Shown piece after piece: positions 20,546 to 31,476 of a stretch of 64,000 nt of DNA; positions within the stretch are counted from its first letter, which is position 1; every line of letters starts with the position of its first letter. The notes under the pieces were generated by a model that did no database searches, had not been told where the DNA came from, and saw only the letters and a list, made by a program, of their open reading frames with translations. The stretch comes from Burkholderiales bacterium (GTDB taxonomy: Bacteria > Pseudomonadota > Gammaproteobacteria > Burkholderiales > Burkholderiaceae_D). Position numbers and translations under genes: made by a program. The stretch is from positions 53,016 through 117,015 of the forward strand of contig JACPWS010000029.1 in the NCBI GenBank assembly GCA_016196925.1. The letters are read 5' to 3'.

Positions 20546-21538
20546 ATGGGTTTGCTCTCGCTGTTCAAACAGAAGCAAGAAACATCCGTCGATCAGGATA
20601 ATGGCGAATTCCGTTCCCGCGCCGAGGATGAGACCAACCAGGCGCGCGCGCGCGGCAAGAAAGACGATGCGCCGCGCAATGGTAAAGCCGGCAAGGCCGC
20701 CGATCCCGTGTTGCCTGAGAAGAAGCGCGCCAGACGGCGCCTGATCGGCGCGGTGGCGCTGGTGCTGGCGGCGGTGATAGGCTTGCCGATGATCCTCGAT
20801 TCCGAACCGAAACCTCTGGCCGACGACATCGCGATACAAATCCCCTCCAAAGACAAACCGCTGGCCGCTTCCGCCGCGCCGGAACCGGCCGCCGGCAGAA
20901 ATAACAGCGCCGCCGCGAATGAGTCTATAGAAGAAATCATCGATCCTGCTCCGGTCGATAAAAAAACGCCGGCCGGCCACGCTGCCGGCGTTCCTGATGC
21001 AGCACTGCCGCCCGTTGCCAAAAACAATGCGCCGGCAACCGTCACGCCTCTGCAAGACAAGGGCGCCAAGACGGATAGACCGCTGGAAGCGAAGCCCGAG
21101 GCCAGAGCAGCGGCCGCCGAGGTAAAAGCTGCGCTGGCGCCGAATGTGAAAACTTCGGGAAAAGACAATTTCGACGGCAAGCCCGGCGAACATGCGAAGC
21201 CGGCCATCGTCAAGACTGCCCCGGCCGGCGATGAAGCGGCGCGCGCCATGGCTATCCTGGAAGGCAAGGCGCCTCCCAAGGCCGCCAGCAAGCCGGAAAG
21301 CGCAGCAAAATCGAGCTATGTGGTGCAGGTGGCCGCCTTGGCAAGCCAGGAAAAAGTGCGCGAACTGCAAAGCAGACTGAAGGCGGCGAATATCCCGTCT
21401 CATACGCAAAAAGTGGCGACCACCTCCGGAGAAATCATCCGGGTCAAGGTCGGCCCCTTTGACTCGAAAGAGGAAGCGGATAAAGTGCGCGCCAACTTGC
21501 TCAAGTTGGGCTTGAACGGCAACCTGATCGCGAACTAA
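20546..21538 (+). CDS. SPOR domain protein (DedD-like)
   Basis: Single TM, low-complexity linker, C-terminal SYVVQVAALASQEKVRELQSRL...VKVGPFDSKEEADKV. Confidence 0.88.
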   Translation: MGLLSLFKQKQETSVDQDNGEFRSRAEDETNQARARGKKDDAPRNGKAGKAADPVLPEKKRARRRLIGAVALVLAAVIGLPMILDSEPKPLADDIAIQIPSKDKPLAASAAPEPAAGRNNSAAANESIEEIIDPAPVDKKTPAGHAAGVPDAALPPVAKNNAPATVTPLQDKGAKTDRPLEAKPEARAAAAEVKAALAPNVKTSGKDNFDGKPGEHAKPAIVKTAPAGDEAARAMAILEGKAPPKAASKPESAAKSSYVVQVAALASQEKVRELQSRLKAANIPSHTQKVATTSGEIIRVKVGPFDSKEEADKVRANLLKLGLNGNLIAN

Positions 21539-21544
21539 ACTGGA

Positions 21545-22039
21545 TTGCCCGTGACCCTGTTCGATTACCTGGTATTGCTGATCCTGATTTGTTCGATAGT
21601 GATCAGTACCATGCGTGGTTTGATCAAAGAAATCTTGTCGTTAGTCAGTTGGATCGTGGCCTTCGTCGTGGCGAATGCGTATAGCGGGGCGCTGGCAGCC
21701 TGGTTGCCCAACTTATTTCCGGGCCAGATGTTGCGCCTGATCGTGGCCTTCCTGGCGCTGTTCGTCGGCGTACGGCTGTTGATGGCGCTGGTGATGATGG
21801 CGGTTGATGCGGTGATCAAGGCCAGCGGCCTGAAACTCGCCGATCGCGGCCTGGGTGGCTTGTTTGGTCTGGCGCGCGGCTGTGTATTGGTGCTGGCCGC
21901 CGTGCTGTTGTGCGGCATGACTGCGATCCCGCAACAGGCATTCTGGAAAAATGCCTTGCTGAGCCCGCTGGCGGAAACCGCCGCGCGCACCGTTATCCCG
22001 TTTTTACCGGCATCCATTTCCGGACACGTAAAGTTTTAA
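21545..22039 (+). CDS. cvpA: CvpA family protein
   Basis: FDYLVLLILICSIVISTMRGLIKEILSLVSWIVAFVVA; directly before purF. Confidence 0.92.
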   Translation: MPVTLFDYLVLLILICSIVISTMRGLIKEILSLVSWIVAFVVANAYSGALAAWLPNLFPGQMLRLIVAFLALFVGVRLLMALVMMAVDAVIKASGLKLADRGLGGLFGLARGCVLVLAAVLLCGMTAIPQQAFWKNALLSPLAETAARTVIPFLPASISGHVKF

Positions 22040-22063
22040 TTGTCTTTTTTTTAGGAGTCCACC

Positions 22064-23584
22064 ATGTGTGGCATCGTAGGTGTAGTTTCAAATAATCCTG
22101 TGAACCAGCTGATTTATGACGCCTTGCTGCTGTTGCAGCACCGCGGCCAGGATGCGGCCGGTATCGCGACCAGCCACGGCAACAAGTTCGCCATGCATAA
22201 GGCCAACGGCCTGGTGCGCGACGTGTTCCGCACCCGCAACATGCGCTCGCTGCCGGGCAATGTCGGCATCGGCCAGGTGCGTTATCCTACCGCCGGCTCC
22301 ACCAGCGAAGAAGAAGCGCAGCCGTTCTACGTCAACGCGCCTTTCGGCATCGTGCTCGCGCATAACGGCAACCTGACCAATGCGGTCGAACTGAAGATCG
22401 AATTGTTCAAGAACGACCGCCGCCATCTGAACACCGATTCCGATTCCGAAGTCTTGCTGAACATCCTGGCGCACCAGATCCAGGAAGTCACCAGCGGTTA
22501 TTCGCTCGACCCGGCCGCCTTGTTTCACGCCGTTTCCATGCTGCATAGACGCGTGCGCGGCTCGTACGCGGTGGTGGCGCAAATCGCCGGTTACGGCTTG
22601 CTGGCTTTCCGCGATCCTTACGGCATCCGTCCGCTATGCATAGGCGTGTCGCAAAATGAGTCCGGCGCCGAATACATGATCGCCAGCGAATCGGTGGCGC
22701 TGGAAGGCCTGGGCTTCAAATTCCTGCGCGACGTCGCGCCCGGCGAAGCCTTGTTCATCGACCTGGACGGCAAGCTGTACAACCAGCAATGCGCAGAGAA
22801 TCCTAGCCTCAATCCTTGCGCCTTCGAATACGTGTATCTGGCCCGTCCGGATTCCATCATCGACGGCGCCTCGGTGTATCTGACCCGTCTGAAGATGGGC
22901 GAGTACCTGGCGGACAAAGTGCGCAATCAATTCCGCGACGGTGAAATCGACGTGGTGATGCCGATTCCCGACTCTTCCCGCCCATCGGCGATGGAGCTGG
23001 CGCTGAAACTGAACCTCGATTACCGCGAAGGCTTCATCAAGAATCGCTATATAGGCCGCACTTTCATGATGCCGGGCCAGGCCATACGCCGCAAATCGGT
23101 GCGCCAGAAGCTGAATGCAATCGGCTCCGAATTCAAGGGCAAGAGCGTGTTGCTGGTCGACGATTCCATCGTACGCGGCACCACCAGCCGCGAAATCGTG
23201 CAGATGGCGCGCGAATCGGGCGCCAGGCGCGTGATTTTCGCTTCCGCTGCGCCGCCGGTGCAATTCCCCAACGTATACGGCATCGACATGCCTACCCGCA
23301 GCGAATTGATCGCCTATGGCCGCAGCGAAGAAGAAGTCTGCCGCGAAATCACGGCCGACGCCCTGGTGTATCAGGATGTCGCCGCGATGAAGCGCTCGAT
23401 TGCCGACGTCAATCCCGCCCTGAAAAACATCGAAGCATCTTGCTTCGATGGCTTTTACATCACCGGCGACGTGACTGCCGGCTACCTCGATAAGCTGGAG
23501 GCCGCGCGCAATAGTCCGCGTCCGGACAGCGAGGATTTGCTGCGTTCGCAACTGAACCTGAACCTGGCTGAACGCGGCGATTAA
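22064..23584 (+). CDS. purF: Amidophosphoribosyltransferase
   Basis: MCGIVGVVSNNPVNQLIYDALLLLQHRGQDAAGI; VLLVDDSIVRGTTSREIVQMAR. Confidence 0.97.
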   Translation: MCGIVGVVSNNPVNQLIYDALLLLQHRGQDAAGIATSHGNKFAMHKANGLVRDVFRTRNMRSLPGNVGIGQVRYPTAGSTSEEEAQPFYVNAPFGIVLAHNGNLTNAVELKIELFKNDRRHLNTDSDSEVLLNILAHQIQEVTSGYSLDPAALFHAVSMLHRRVRGSYAVVAQIAGYGLLAFRDPYGIRPLCIGVSQNESGAEYMIASESVALEGLGFKFLRDVAPGEALFIDLDGKLYNQQCAENPSLNPCAFEYVYLARPDSIIDGASVYLTRLKMGEYLADKVRNQFRDGEIDVVMPIPDSSRPSAMELALKLNLDYREGFIKNRYIGRTFMMPGQAIRRKSVRQKLNAIGSEFKGKSVLLVDDSIVRGTTSREIVQMARESGARRVIFASAAPPVQFPNVYGIDMPTRSELIAYGRSEEEVCREITADALVYQDVAAMKRSIADVNPALKNIEASCFDGFYITGDVTAGYLDKLEAARNSPRPDSEDLLRSQLNLNLAERGD

Positions 23585-23605
23585 ACCCCGCCCGGCGTCC
23601 CGCCC

Positions 23606-23643
23606 AAAAAAGCCCGCCGCGCCCCGCGTAGCGGGCTTTTTTA
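23606..23643 (+). terminator. purF terminator
   Basis: aaaaaagcccgccgcgccccgcgtagcgggctttttt. Confidence 0.8.
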
Positions 23644-23644
23644 C

Positions 23645-23719
23645 GGGAGTATGTGCTAAAAACGGCCTGTCGTCCGTGAATTTAAAGCGCCTTAAAATAT
23701 ACTGGAGAGGAGTATATTG
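23645..23719 (-). repeat. TACT-N7-AGTA dispersed repeat, copy B
   Basis: gggagtatgt ... core TACT-GGAGAGG-AGTA (23700-23714); reverse complement aligns with copies C and D. Confidence 0.75.
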
Positions 23720-23885
23720 GAAGCTTCAGGCGCCGTCGCCGCTTAAGTAACAGCCGTATGCATGCTGTTTCAATTCCATACAAATCCGAGGCCGGGCGGG
23801 CTGGCTAAGCGGGTCGCACAGCCATACAATGGCGGCCAAGCGCAGCACCGCCGGTGCTGCAGACCGAACCTAGCCACCGCTCCCC

Positions 23886-26132
23886 ATGCCCAGACATCTG
23901 CCACGCCGCCTGTTGAGTTTTGCGCTCGCCGGCGCTTTTTCCGCCACCGCACAGGCGCAGGCGATCAGCCCCGCGTCAAATGAAGAAACGCAGGAACAGC
24001 CCGTCACTAAGCCTCAGCCTAAACCTAAGCCGGCGGACGCCAGGGCCGGCGTGCAAAGCGTCACCATCAGCGCCGGCCGCGCATCGGAACTGGAGCAGCG
24101 ACGCCAGTCCACCGCCGCGAAAATGATTTTCGGGCGGGAAGAGCTCGATCGCAACGGCGACGCCAGCATAGGCGAAATTTTGAAGCGCTTGCCGGGCGTC
24201 ACGGTCGGCGGCCGGCCCGGGCGCGGCGGCGACATCCGCATGCGCGGCATGGGCAGCGGCTATACCCAGATTTTGATCAACGGCGAAAGAGCGCCGCGCG
24301 GCTTTTCCATGGATAGCCTGACGCCGGATCAGGTCGAGCGTATAGAAATCATGCGCGGCCCGGTGGCGGAATACAGCACCCAGGCGATTGCCGGCACCAT
24401 CAACATCGTCTTGCGCGAGGAATACAAGCAAAAAAACGCCGATCTCAAAATTTCCGAAAGCTTTGAGCGGGGGCGCAACAGCCACAACATTTCTCTCACT
24501 TATCCCGGAGACGCGGGCGCTTTGTCGTACGCCCTGAGCGGTTCCGTATTCCAGAATCAGCAAGGCGATGAGGTCGGCACCGCAACCGTGGAGCTCAATC
24601 CGGCCGGCCAGCCCAGCTTGATACAGAACCAGTTCGACCAGACCAGGCGCCGTTCCACCGGCGTGCACCTGGTGCCGCGTTTCAGCTATCGCTGGGAGAA
24701 CGGCGACACGCTGATGTTGCAGCCGTTTTTTATGAATACGCGCAGCGATTCCAATAGCGACAGCCAGCTCACGCAAACGCTGAGCAGCGTTGCTGCACCC
24801 TATGCGTCAGCCTTTGCTTCCGCCCATGCGGAGACCAGTTTTGCGCGCGGCTTCGGCAACTGGCAACACAAATTCGCCGACAACGCCCGGCTGAATGTCA
24901 AGTTCGGCGGCGGCGTCGGGCGCATGGAAAGCAATTCTTTGCGCTACCAATACGACGCCAGCGGTAAACAAGTGGACTTGATCAGCGATGTCGACAACAC
25001 GCGCGACAGCAGCATCAATACCGGCGGTAAATACAGCAAACCGTTGGGTGAAGGGCATACGCTGGCGGCCGGCTGGGAAATCGAGGCCGGCAACCGCACG
25101 CAGACCCGGGTGTCGCTCGCTAACGGTGCGCCGCAATTCGCCGAATCCGGCGATAATCTGGACGCCGGCACGCGCCGCCTCGCCCTGTTTGCGCAAGACG
25201 AATTCGATATCAGCGCCCAATGGTCGGCGTATGCCGGCTTACGCTGGGAAGGCATACGCACAACCAGCAGCACGACCACAGGCGCGGTCGATAATCGCAG
25301 CAGCATATGGAGCCCGCTCTTGCATGCAGTCTGGCGCATTCCCGGTGGCGGCAAGGATCAGGTGCGCGTCAGCCTGACGCATAGTTACCGTGCCCCGGCC
25401 CTGAACGACTTGATCGCCTTGCCAGCGATTTCCAGCTTAAATAGCCCGACCCGCCCGGACCGTAGCGGCAATCCCGCATTGAAGCCGGAATTATCCAGGG
25501 GCATAGACCTGGCTTACGAGCACTACCTGAGCCGCGCCGGGATCATGAGTGCGAATCTGTTCGTGCGCAGCATAGACGACCTGATGCGGCGCCGCGCGGT
25601 GTTGATGGATACCGTCACCGGCCCGCGCTGGGTGTCGTCGCCGCAGAATGTCGGCCACGCCGTGACGCGCGGCATCGAGCTGGAAGCGAAGTTCCAGTTG
25701 CAGGAGTTTTTCCCGGACGGCCCCACCATTGACGTGCGCAGCAATTACAGTCATTTCTGGTCCAGCGTCGACCATGTTCCCGGCCCGAACAACAGGCTCG
25801 ATCAGCAGCCGGAGCAAACCGCCAATTTAGGTATCGATTACCGCGCCGCCGGCTGGCCGCTGATCCTGGGCGGCAACCTTAACTGGACTCCGGCCTATGT
25901 GACGCAAAGCAGCGATACGCAAATCAGCTCAAGCGGCTTGAAGCGCCAGCTCGATCTGTACGGTTTGTGGAAATTCAGCCCCGCCGTACAACTGCGCTTG
26001 TCCGCCAATAATCTGCAGGCGGGCGATTACCTGAGCGGCAACGCGGTGACGACCGGTGGCATCGAGCACGTCGACGACAGCAGCGCAAAAACATACACCA
26101 CCTGGACCTTAAGGCTGGAAATGAAGCTTTGA
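23886..26132 (+). CDS. TonB-dependent outer-membrane receptor
   Basis: Plug domain (LKRLPGVTVGGRPGRGGDIRMRGMGSGYTQILINGERAPRG, VERIEIMRGPVAEYSTQAIAGTINIVL) and C-terminal beta-barrel. Confidence 0.92.
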   Translation: MPRHLPRRLLSFALAGAFSATAQAQAISPASNEETQEQPVTKPQPKPKPADARAGVQSVTISAGRASELEQRRQSTAAKMIFGREELDRNGDASIGEILKRLPGVTVGGRPGRGGDIRMRGMGSGYTQILINGERAPRGFSMDSLTPDQVERIEIMRGPVAEYSTQAIAGTINIVLREEYKQKNADLKISESFERGRNSHNISLTYPGDAGALSYALSGSVFQNQQGDEVGTATVELNPAGQPSLIQNQFDQTRRRSTGVHLVPRFSYRWENGDTLMLQPFFMNTRSDSNSDSQLTQTLSSVAAPYASAFASAHAETSFARGFGNWQHKFADNARLNVKFGGGVGRMESNSLRYQYDASGKQVDLISDVDNTRDSSINTGGKYSKPLGEGHTLAAGWEIEAGNRTQTRVSLANGAPQFAESGDNLDAGTRRLALFAQDEFDISAQWSAYAGLRWEGIRTTSSTTTGAVDNRSSIWSPLLHAVWRIPGGGKDQVRVSLTHSYRAPALNDLIALPAISSLNSPTRPDRSGNPALKPELSRGIDLAYEHYLSRAGIMSANLFVRSIDDLMRRRAVLMDTVTGPRWVSSPQNVGHAVTRGIELEAKFQLQEFFPDGPTIDVRSNYSHFWSSVDHVPGPNNRLDQQPEQTANLGIDYRAAGWPLILGGNLNWTPAYVTQSSDTQISSSGLKRQLDLYGLWKFSPAVQLRLSANNLQAGDYLSGNAVTTGGIEHVDDSSAKTYTTWTLRLEMKL

Positions 26133-26155
26133 TTGATTTTGAGGCTAGGCATTTT

Positions 26156-26275
26156 GTCCACGAAATACACGAAAACCGCGCAAGATATTTCCTGGTCGAT
26201 TTAGTCGTGATCGCCAGCAAATTTTTTTGCTGGTTTCGCGGGTTCCTCAGTTTCGGTTTCGTGTATTTCGTGGAC
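26156..26275. repeat. Long inverted repeat (gtccacgaaatacacgaaa ... tttcgtgtatttcgtggac)
   Basis: Outer arms 26156-26176 and 26255-26275; inner hairpin ccagcaaattttttttgctgg-type. Confidence 0.85.
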
Positions 26276-26388
26276 AGCTTTTAGGCTACATGCGATTGCC
26301 CTTGCTGCGGCGCTGCCTGCCGCACAAGCGCCGCCGGCGGAGTACAATGATCGCATGATGTACTCTCGCTTGCCGTGAATTGCCCGCC

Positions 26389-27237
26389 ATGTCCGCTTTA
26401 GCCTTAAACGTCGATCTTCATTGTCATTCCATCATCTCGGATGGCGTACTTTCTCCCGCCGAAGTGGCGCTGCGCGCCAAGGCGAACGGGGTCGATGTCT
26501 GGGCCCTGACCGATCACGACGAGATACGCGGCATTGCGGCGGCGCGCGAAGCCGCAACCGATCTCGGCATGCGCTATATCACCGGGGTCGAAATTTCCGT
26601 GACCTGGGCCGGCAAGACCATCCACATCGTCGGTTTGAATATCGACGAAACTCATCCTGAACTGGTACGCGGCCTGACGGCGACGCGCTCGGGGCGCGAG
26701 CGGCGCGCGCGCGACATGGCCGCAGACCTGGCTGCCAGGGCCGGCATACCCGGCGCCTTCGAAGGGGCGTTCCGGTATGTGGGCAACCCCGACCTGATTT
26801 CGCGTTCGCATTTTGCACGTTATCTGGTGGAAATCGGCGTCTGCGCCGATGTCGGCGAGGTGTTCAGGCGCTATCTGACCGAAGGCAAGCCCGGCTATGT
26901 GCCGCATCGTTGGGCCACGCTGGCCGAAGCGGTCGGTTGGATACGCAAGGCCGGCGGCGTGGCCGTGGTCGCGCATCCGGGGCGCTATGACTTGAGTCCG
27001 CTGGCTTTCGATGCCTTCTTCCGCGAATTCCTGTCCTGCGGCGGCGCGGCGATCGAAGTCGTGACCGGCAGCCATACCCCGGATCAATATGACGAATACG
27101 GCAAGATCGCGAATCAATACGGTTTTCTGGGGTCGCGCGGCTCCGATTTTCATGCGCCGGGCGATGCGGTGATCGATATCGGGCGCTTGCCGCCGCTGTC
27201 GCCCACCGTACGTCCGGTGTGGGCGGACTGGTTCTGA
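26389..27237 (+). CDS. PHP-domain phosphoesterase (YciV/RNase AM-like)
   Basis: NVDLHCHSIISDGVLSPAEV, ALTDHDEIRGI, SRGSDFHAPGD. Confidence 0.9.
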   Translation: MSALALNVDLHCHSIISDGVLSPAEVALRAKANGVDVWALTDHDEIRGIAAAREAATDLGMRYITGVEISVTWAGKTIHIVGLNIDETHPELVRGLTATRSGRERRARDMAADLAARAGIPGAFEGAFRYVGNPDLISRSHFARYLVEIGVCADVGEVFRRYLTEGKPGYVPHRWATLAEAVGWIRKAGGVAVVAHPGRYDLSPLAFDAFFREFLSCGGAAIEVVTGSHTPDQYDEYGKIANQYGFLGSRGSDFHAPGDAVIDIGRLPPLSPTVRPVWADWF

Positions 27238-27306
27238 TCTTGAAAATGGCGTTATTGCCTATACTTTCTTATTCCTAGTTGTTCTTTTCTACATGAGGGA
27301 ATCCGC

Positions 27307-28182
27307 ATGAAACGCATCGTGCTGTTTTTATTGACCAATCTGGCCGTCATGATGGTGATGTCGATCGTGTTGTCGCTGCTCGGCGTCAACCGCTATATGA
27401 CCGCGCATGGTTTGCAGTTGGGGACTTTGATGGTGTATGCGCTGGTGGTCGGCTTTACCGGCGCGATTTTTTCGCTATTGATCAGCAAACCGATGGCGAA
27501 ATGGTCGACCGGGGCGCGCGTGATAGCGGCGCCATCGTCTTCGACCGAATTGTGGCTGGTGAATACCGTAAAAGCGCTGGCGGAAAGAGCCGGCATAGGC
27601 ATGCCGGAAGTCGCGCTGTACGAGGGCGAGGCCAACGCTTTTGCCACCGGCGCATTCCGGAATTCGGCCCTGGTCGCAGTTTCCACCGGTTTGCTGGAGA
27701 GCATGACCAAGGAAGAAGTGGAGGCGGTGCTCGGCCACGAAATTTCGCACATCGCCAACGGCGATATGGTGACCATGACCCTGATCCAGGGCGTGCTGAA
27801 TACCTTCGTCGTGTTCCTGGCGCGCGTGGTCGGTTACGCGATCGATAAGACGGTATTCCGCAACGACGAGGATGAGCGGCCGGGCGTCGGTTATATGGTC
27901 ACCGTTTTTGTTTGCGAGATCGTGTTTGGCATTGCCGCATCGGTGATCGTCGCCTGGTTTTCGCGTCAGCGTGAATTCCGCGCGGACGCCGGTTCGGCAA
28001 AATTGCTCGGGAATCGCCAGCCCATGATCCACGCGCTGGCGCGCCTGGGCGGCCTGCAGCCGGGCGAGTTGCCGAAATCGATGGCGGCGGCCGGTATCAG
28101 CGACAAGCCGGGCTTTGCCGCCTTGTTTTCGACTCACCCGCCCATGGAGCAGCGCATCGCCGCCTTGCAAAACCTGCAGTAA
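27307..28182 (+). CDS. htpX: Membrane protease HtpX (M48)
   Basis: [33 protein letters not shown]. Confidence 0.95.
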   Translation: MKRIVLFLLTNLAVMMVMSIVLSLLGVNRYMTAHGLQLGTLMVYALVVGFTGAIFSLLISKPMAKWSTGARVIAAPSSSTELWLVNTVKALAERAGIGMPEVALYEGEANAFATGAFRNSALVAVSTGLLESMTKEEVEAVLGHEISHIANGDMVTMTLIQGVLNTFVVFLARVVGYAIDKTVFRNDEDERPGVGYMVTVFVCEIVFGIAASVIVAWFSRQREFRADAGSAKLLGNRQPMIHALARLGGLQPGELPKSMAAAGISDKPGFAALFSTHPPMEQRIAALQNLQ

Positions 28183-28199
28183 GACTGGGATGATGTTAC

Positions 28200-28227
28200 G
28201 GCGGTAGCGCTTGCTACCGCTTTTCTA
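28200..28227 (+). terminator. htpX terminator-like hairpin
   Basis: ggcggtagcgcttgctaccgcttttc. Confidence 0.6.
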
Positions 28228-28233
28228 TTTTTT

Positions 28234-28857
28234 ATGAGCCAATTTTTCCAAATCCACCCCGATAATCCGCAACTGCGTTTGATCAAACAGGCGGCGCACA
28301 TCATAGGCAGCGGCGGCATCGTCGCCTTGCCCACCGATTCCTGCTATGCGCTGGTGTGCCAGTTGGACGACAAAGGTGCGGTAAGCCGCTTGCGGCGCAT
28401 CCGTGCCGTCGATGAAAAACATCATCTGACCTTGTTATGCCGCGATCTGTCGGAAATCGCGCAGTACGCCAAAGTCGATAATCGCCAGTACCGCATGCTG
28501 AAGGCCGCCACGCCTGGCCCGTACACGGTGATACTGGAAGCGACCAGGGAAGTGCCGCGCCGCCTCAGTCATCCTGCGCGCAAGACCATAGGCTTGCGGG
28601 TGCCGGAAAATTCCATTACGCACGCCTTGCTGGAAGAGCTGGGCCAGCCCTTGCTCGGCGCGACCCTGATCTTGCCGGATGAAGAAGTGCCGCTGACCGA
28701 CCCGGAATCGATACGCAACAAGCTGGAAAAATTGGTCGATCTGGTCATCGATGGCGGCGCTTGCAGCCTGGTGCCGACCACGGTCGTCGACATGACCGGC
28801 GATGTGCCGGAATTGATACGCCAGGGCAGGGGAGACGCGGCGATATTCGGCCTCTGA
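28234..28857 (+). CDS. Sua5/YciO/YrdC family protein
   Basis: GGIVALPTDSCYALVC, LRRIRAVDEKHHLTLLCRDLSE, GPYTVILEATREVPRR. Confidence 0.92.
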   Translation: MSQFFQIHPDNPQLRLIKQAAHIIGSGGIVALPTDSCYALVCQLDDKGAVSRLRRIRAVDEKHHLTLLCRDLSEIAQYAKVDNRQYRMLKAATPGPYTVILEATREVPRRLSHPARKTIGLRVPENSITHALLEELGQPLLGATLILPDEEVPLTDPESIRNKLEKLVDLVIDGGACSLVPTTVVDMTGDVPELIRQGRGDAAIFGL

Positions 28858-28923
28858 AATTATTTGCCGGGCCAGATGACTGCCCTTTTTTGCCACACAC
28901 TTCCCCTCTGTTAGAATTTACCC

Positions 28924-29583
28924 ATGAATGAACTGATACAAACGATCGCGGTATATGCCTTGCCGGTGATCTTCGCCATTACCCTGCATGAGGCGGCACA
29001 CGGCTATGCAGCCAAATATTTCGGCGATCTGACCGCGTACAGCCAGGGGCGGGTCAGCCTGAACCCCCTGGTGCACATTGATCCCTTCGGCACCATCGTG
29101 ATACCGGCCGTACTCTACCTGGCGACCGGCGGCGCTTTCCTGTTCGGTTACGCCAAACCGGTGCCGGTCAATTTTGCCGGCTTGCGCAAGCCCAAGCGCG
29201 ACATGGCATGGGTCGCCCTGGCAGGGCCGGCCGCCAATTTCGTCATGGGTTTCGGCTGGTTGTTGTTTGCACTGACGCTGCATAGCATGGACGTGAACGA
29301 GGAATTTTTCCTGCAAATGGCCAGGGCCGGCGTCTTGACCAATCTGGTGATGTTTGCATTTAACCTGTTTCCGGTTCCTCCGCTCGATGGCGGGCGGATA
29401 TTGGTCAGCCTGTTGCCTTACAAGCTTGCTTATAAATTTGCGCAAATCGAACCCTATGGTTTCTTTATCGTCATGGGTTTGGTGATGATGCATGTGTTGC
29501 AATTCTGGATGACTCCCGTCATGTTGCTGACCAATTTTTTACTGCAAATTCTGATCTCTCCTTTCAATTTTTTGCTGGGGTGA
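28924..29583 (+). CDS. Site-2 protease family zinc metalloprotease (M50)
   Basis: ITLHEAAHGYAAKYFGD (HEAAH), NLFPVPPLDGGRIL. Confidence 0.93.
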   Translation: MNELIQTIAVYALPVIFAITLHEAAHGYAAKYFGDLTAYSQGRVSLNPLVHIDPFGTIVIPAVLYLATGGAFLFGYAKPVPVNFAGLRKPKRDMAWVALAGPAANFVMGFGWLLFALTLHSMDVNEEFFLQMARAGVLTNLVMFAFNLFPVPPLDGGRILVSLLPYKLAYKFAQIEPYGFFIVMGLVMMHVLQFWMTPVMLLTNFLLQILISPFNFLLG

Positions 29584-29589
29584 ACGCGT

Positions 29590-30792
29590 ATGTATCCTGA
29601 TCTCGTGGTTTCCGGCATGCGGCCGACCGGCAGCATGCATCTGGGACACTATCACGGCGCCCTGAAAAACTGGATCAAGCTGCAGACGGAATTGCCTTGC
29701 CTGTTTTTCGTGGCGGACTGGCACGCGCTGACCACCCATTACGACGACCCTTCGATTATCGAAGGCAGCACCTGGGATATGCTGATCGACTGGCTGGCGG
29801 CCGGCGTCGATCCTTCGCAGGCGACCTTGTTCATTCAGTCGCGCGTGCCTGAACATGCGGAATTGCATTTGCTGCTGTCGATGGCGACTCCGCTCGGTTG
29901 GCTGGAACGGGTGCCGACCTATAAGGATCAACAGGAAAAACTGGCCGATCGCGATCTGGCCACCTATGGTTTTCTCGGCTATCCCTTGTTGCAGGCGGCC
30001 GATGTGCTGATTTACCGCGCCAGCATGGTGCCGGTCGGCGACGATCAGGTGCCGCATGTGGAAATGATGCGCGAAGTCGCCCGCCGCTTCAATCATCTGT
30101 ACGGCAAGGAAAAAGGTTTCGAGGAAAAGGCGCAGGAAGCGATCAAGCGCCTGGGCGGCAAGCGCGCCCGCCTGTATGCCGAATTGCGCACGCAATTCCA
30201 GGAAAAAGGCGATGGCGACGCCCTGGCGCAAGCCCAGGCCATGCTGGACGACATGCAAAACCTCAGCATGATAGACCGCGAGCGTCTGTTCGGTTACCTC
30301 GAAGGCAGCCGCAAGCTGATCCTGGTCGAGCCGCAGGCGAAGTTAACCGAAACCTCGCGCCTGCCCGGCTTGGACGGGCAAAAAATGTCCAAAAGCTATG
30401 GCAACGCGATCTCCTTGCGCGAAGAGCAAGACGTCGTCGTCAAGAAAATACGCACCATGCCGACCGACCCGGCCCGGATACGCCGCACCGATGCCGGCGA
30501 CCCGGAAAAATGCCCGGTATGGCAATTGCATCAGGTGTATTCCGATGCGGCGACCCGGGAATGGGTGGTCAAGGGCTGCAAGTCGGCCGGCATAGGTTGC
30601 CTGGAGTGTAAGCAGCCGGTGATTGACGGCGTACTGAAAGAACAAGAGCCGATGCGCGAACGGGCGCAGCAATATCTGGACGATCCTTCGCTGGTGCGCG
30701 CCATCGTGGCCGATGGCTGCGACAAGGCGCGTAAACTGGCGCAGGAAACCATGCGCGACGTGCGCGAAGCGATGGGCCTCAGTTATCACTAA
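29590..30792 (+). CDS. trpS: Tryptophanyl-tRNA synthetase
   Basis: VVSGMRPTGSMHLGHYHGALKNW, GLDGQKMSKSYGNAI. Confidence 0.96.
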   Translation: MYPDLVVSGMRPTGSMHLGHYHGALKNWIKLQTELPCLFFVADWHALTTHYDDPSIIEGSTWDMLIDWLAAGVDPSQATLFIQSRVPEHAELHLLLSMATPLGWLERVPTYKDQQEKLADRDLATYGFLGYPLLQAADVLIYRASMVPVGDDQVPHVEMMREVARRFNHLYGKEKGFEEKAQEAIKRLGGKRARLYAELRTQFQEKGDGDALAQAQAMLDDMQNLSMIDRERLFGYLEGSRKLILVEPQAKLTETSRLPGLDGQKMSKSYGNAISLREEQDVVVKKIRTMPTDPARIRRTDAGDPEKCPVWQLHQVYSDAATREWVVKGCKSAGIGCLECKQPVIDGVLKEQEPMRERAQQYLDDPSLVRAIVADGCDKARKLAQETMRDVREAMGLSYH

Positions 30793-31380
30793 ATGGTCGT
30801 CCATACTTCGATTACTCAGCCGGTCGCCGCGACTGCAGCGTCGGCCTGGGTGCAGCGTTTCTCTGCCTTGCTACCGCCCGGTACTGTGCTGGATCTGGCT
30901 TGCGGCGGCGGACGTCATACTCGCTTGTTCTTGGATGCCGGACATGCCGTGCTGGCGGTCGATCGCGATCGCGCCGCGTTTGCCGCGCTACAGGATCTCG
31001 GCGCGCACACCTTGCAACATGATTTCGAGCCGAGCGCGGAAACCGCCGCCTGGCCATTCGCCGCGCATGAATTTGCCGCGATCGTCGTGTGCAATTACCT
31101 GCATAGACCCTTGTTTCCATTTATGCTTGCCAGCTTGCAGGATGGCGGCGTCTTGATTTACGAAACATTCGCCATGGGAAACGAGGCATTTGGGCGGCCC
31201 GCCAAGCCGGCGTTTTTATTGCGGCATGGCGAACTTCTGCGGCAGGTGCAGTCTAATCCCGCAGTCGAGATGCAAGTCATCGCTTACGAAGAAGGGTATC
31301 TGGAGCGCCCCCAGGCTGCGATGGTGCAGCGTATCTGTGCGCGCAAAGCCGGCCAGGCATCCGCACTCGATCAACTCTGA
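30793..31380 (+). CDS. Class I SAM-dependent methyltransferase
   Basis: VLDLACGGGRHTRLFLDAGHAVLAVDRD. Confidence 0.88.
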   Translation: MVVHTSITQPVAATAASAWVQRFSALLPPGTVLDLACGGGRHTRLFLDAGHAVLAVDRDRAAFAALQDLGAHTLQHDFEPSAETAAWPFAAHEFAAIVVCNYLHRPLFPFMLASLQDGGVLIYETFAMGNEAFGRPAKPAFLLRHGELLRQVQSNPAVEMQVIAYEEGYLERPQAAMVQRICARKAGQASALDQL

Positions 31381-31476
31381 GCCGGGTCGCATGTTTGCGC
31401 GCAAATTCCAGCTATTTGCGCCCATATCGGCGTCCTATCCGCTACAATCAAGGTTTTACTTTTTTCTTGCACTGAC

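Noticed and set aside
23720-23885. Cobalamin or other riboswitch upstream of the TonB receptor
   Set aside because: I looked for a B12-box-like sequence and did not see one; no convincing conserved riboswitch core.
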